Below are positions 6,258 to 7,277 of a stretch of DNA of 7,277 nucleotides, piece after piece (positions within the stretch are counted from its first letter, which is position 1; the number at the start of each line of letters is the position of its first letter). Below the pieces are notes generated by a model. The model had not been told where the DNA came from, did not search any database, and saw only the letters and a program-made list of their open reading frames with translations. A program made the translations under genes and the position numbers. The stretch is from Calditrichia bacterium (GTDB lineage Bacteria > Calditrichota > Calditrichia > RBG-13-44-9 > J042), in contig JAUIFT010000116.1 of the NCBI GenBank assembly GCA_030430345.1, positions 1 through 7,277 of the forward strand, given 5' to 3'.

Positions 6258-7277
6258 GAAAGTCCGGATACGCGAAAGAGCTTCATTTCTATGGTTTTAG
6301 CCAATACTTCCGGAGAGGAAAAAATCCGGACGCTTTTTTTGGCCCTCGTAATGGCCGTATAGAGCATCTGACGACCGAAAACTTCGGAACCGGAGGGTAG
6401 AAGAATGATCACGTGATCATATTCGCTTCCCTGGCTTTTATGTACGGACAAGGCATAAGCATATTCATAGTGATGCAGAAGGGCAAGGGGAAAAAGGCGT
6501 ATGCCTTGCGCAGGATCGGCAAAGGATTGCTCAGGATGGCGCAAAGGGAAAACGACCTGTTTTTCGCCGAGGATGACTCCCAAATCGCCGTTATACAATT
6601 CCGATGCATAGTCATTCTTCGTAATCATGATCGGAATCGGCGAGGAGGAAGAAACCGAAGAGAGAATGGCTTGATTAACGGCATCTACCCCGAAAGGGCC
6701 TTGACGGGCCGGGGAAAGAATTTTAAATTTTTGAAATCCGGCCCATAATTCCCCGGGACTTTGTTTCTCCTTCGGAGCCGTTCGGTAATGCCGAGAAATC
6801 ATTCGGAGAAAGGAATCATCCTGTTTTTCGGGTAAGGGATGATAGATGTTCGCCATTTGCATTTGTTCGGTAGCTTCAGCCGTTTTCCCCTCTTTAACGG
6901 CATCGGCGATTTGTAAAATTTCTCGGATATCCGTACGCAGGCATTCTTTTAACTCGACCTTGGCTTTACTGCGATCGGCCAAATCAATGAACAGGGATCC
7001 GGATTCAATGGGAAGGAGTTGATTTTGATCGCCCAAAAACACCAGTCGAGCTTTCGGTTTTTGGTATTTTAACAGATTTTTCATCAGAAGGGTATCAATC
7101 ATCGAGCTTTCATCGACCAAAACGAGATCATAAGGAAGAAAAGAAACCGGTAATCGGTAAAAGAGCTTGTGCAGAGTGGAAACGTGAATATTTTTGGCTC
7201 CGGTTACCTTCTTCGAGAGATAGCTTTGAAAATTAAAGGCAGCCTTTCCCGTCGGGGCTAAAAGAGCGACCCTTCCT
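6254..7277 (-). CDS. recD: RecD-type DNA helicase / exodeoxyribonuclease V alpha subunit, C-terminal part (N-terminus outside window)
   Basis: The frame enters from the right edge and gives 340 residues ending at TAA 6256-6254. Reading from the edge, motifs of superfamily 1B helicases appear in order: motif Ia GRVALLAPTGKAAFNF, then STLHKLF, Walker B LVLVDESSMID (about 7088-7126), motif III LVFLGDQNQLLPIESGSLF, the YALSVHKSQGSEYDHVI segment (about 6405-6455) and motif VI LYTAITRAKK. The Walker A loop and N-terminal domain lie beyond base 7277. RecD is the 5'-3' motor of RecBCD, which resects double-strand breaks; stand-alone RecD2 helicases share these motifs, and the missing N-terminus with its length would decide. 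A TTG at 7120 is in frame but lies inside Walker B, so it is not a start. The gene is convergent with the GH3 gene; their stop codons overlap (6254-6257), leaving no room for a separate terminator. Confidence 0.93.
   Translation of the reverse strand, partial: GRVALLAPTGKAAFNFQSYLSKKVTGAKNIHVSTLHKLFYRLPVSFLPYDLVLVDESSMIDTLLMKNLLKYQKPKARLVFLGDQNQLLPIESGSLFIDLADRSKAKVELKECLRTDIREILQIADAVKEGKTAEATEQMQMANIYHPLPEKQDDSFLRMISRHYRTAPKEKQSPGELWAGFQKFKILSPARQGPFGVDAVNQAILSSVSSSSPIPIMITKNDYASELYNGDLGVILGEKQVVFPLRHPEQSFADPAQGIRLFPLALLHHYEYAYALSVHKSQGSEYDHVIILLPSGSEVFGRQMLYTAITRAKKSVRIFSSPEVLAKTIEMKLFRVSGLS
6405..6420. repeat. 16-bp perfect palindrome inside recD
   Basis: ATGATCACGTGATCAT is its own reverse complement. 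It encodes the conserved D-H-V-I-I of the recD segment S-E-Y-D-H-V-I-I, so coding constraint with chance codon choice may explain it. It contains two TGATCA sites around a central CACGTG. Confidence 0.5.

Noticed and set aside
6413..6748. A 111-codon plus-strand frame opposite recD
   Set aside because: It is antisense to recD motifs V and VI and has no domain of its own.
1..7277. Mobile element, CRISPR array, toxin-antitoxin or phage-defence system
   Set aside because: No transposase, integrase, tandem spacer-repeat pattern or defence gene is present; RecD here looks like an ordinary repair helicase.

Overview
The window carries six protein-coding loci, two of them cut by its ends, and no rRNA, tRNA or CRISPR. 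Its main peculiarity is that it appears to be two unrelated genomes joined inside one reading frame. The break lies near 4127-4147.

Left part (1 to about 4130). Three minus-strand genes read leftward. A signal-peptide-bearing SAM hydroxide adenosyltransferase homologue (DUF62, 2496-1579) is followed 30 nt later by a LmbE/PIG-L zinc deacetylase (1548-823). After an 88-nt gap with inverted repeats comes a seven-helix membrane protein (734 to beyond base 1) that looks like the N-terminal sensor half of a membrane-bound AraC-type regulator. Diverging from these is the start of a 2-oxoacid:ferredoxin oxidoreductase alpha subunit (korA, from 2711) of the kind with the gamma domain fused in front of the alpha domain. 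This set suits an anaerobic or microaerophilic bacterium of the Bacteroidota/Ignavibacteriota/Calditrichota type; the phylum is an inference.

Right part (about 4130 to 7277). The frame that began as korA continues as the C-terminal jelly-roll domain of a CocE/NonD serine hydrolase and ends at 4600. A complete GH3 beta-N-acetylhexosaminidase-like protein with a signal peptide follows; its start lies inside the end of the CocE frame. Convergent to it, and overlapping it by 3 bp, is the C-terminal part of a RecD-type helicase that runs off the right end. This half has a different codon style (many CGA and AGA arginines, many A/T homopolymers). It may come from a Chlamydiota-like or Bacteroidota-like bacterium; I cannot settle which.

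How the parts relate. On the left, the DUF62 and PIG-L genes probably form one transcript, perhaps including the regulator; korA is an independent central-metabolism gene whose C-terminus and usual korB partner are missing. On the right, CocE and GH3 are co-directional and may be translationally coupled. The korA and CocE families both carry an S/T-Y-D-P-E/A-N-like motif, and the switch falls exactly on it. This is what a short-overlap assembly chimera, or much less likely a microhomology recombination, would produce. I see no convincing undescribed multi-gene system; the junction is the result that most affects how the window should be used.
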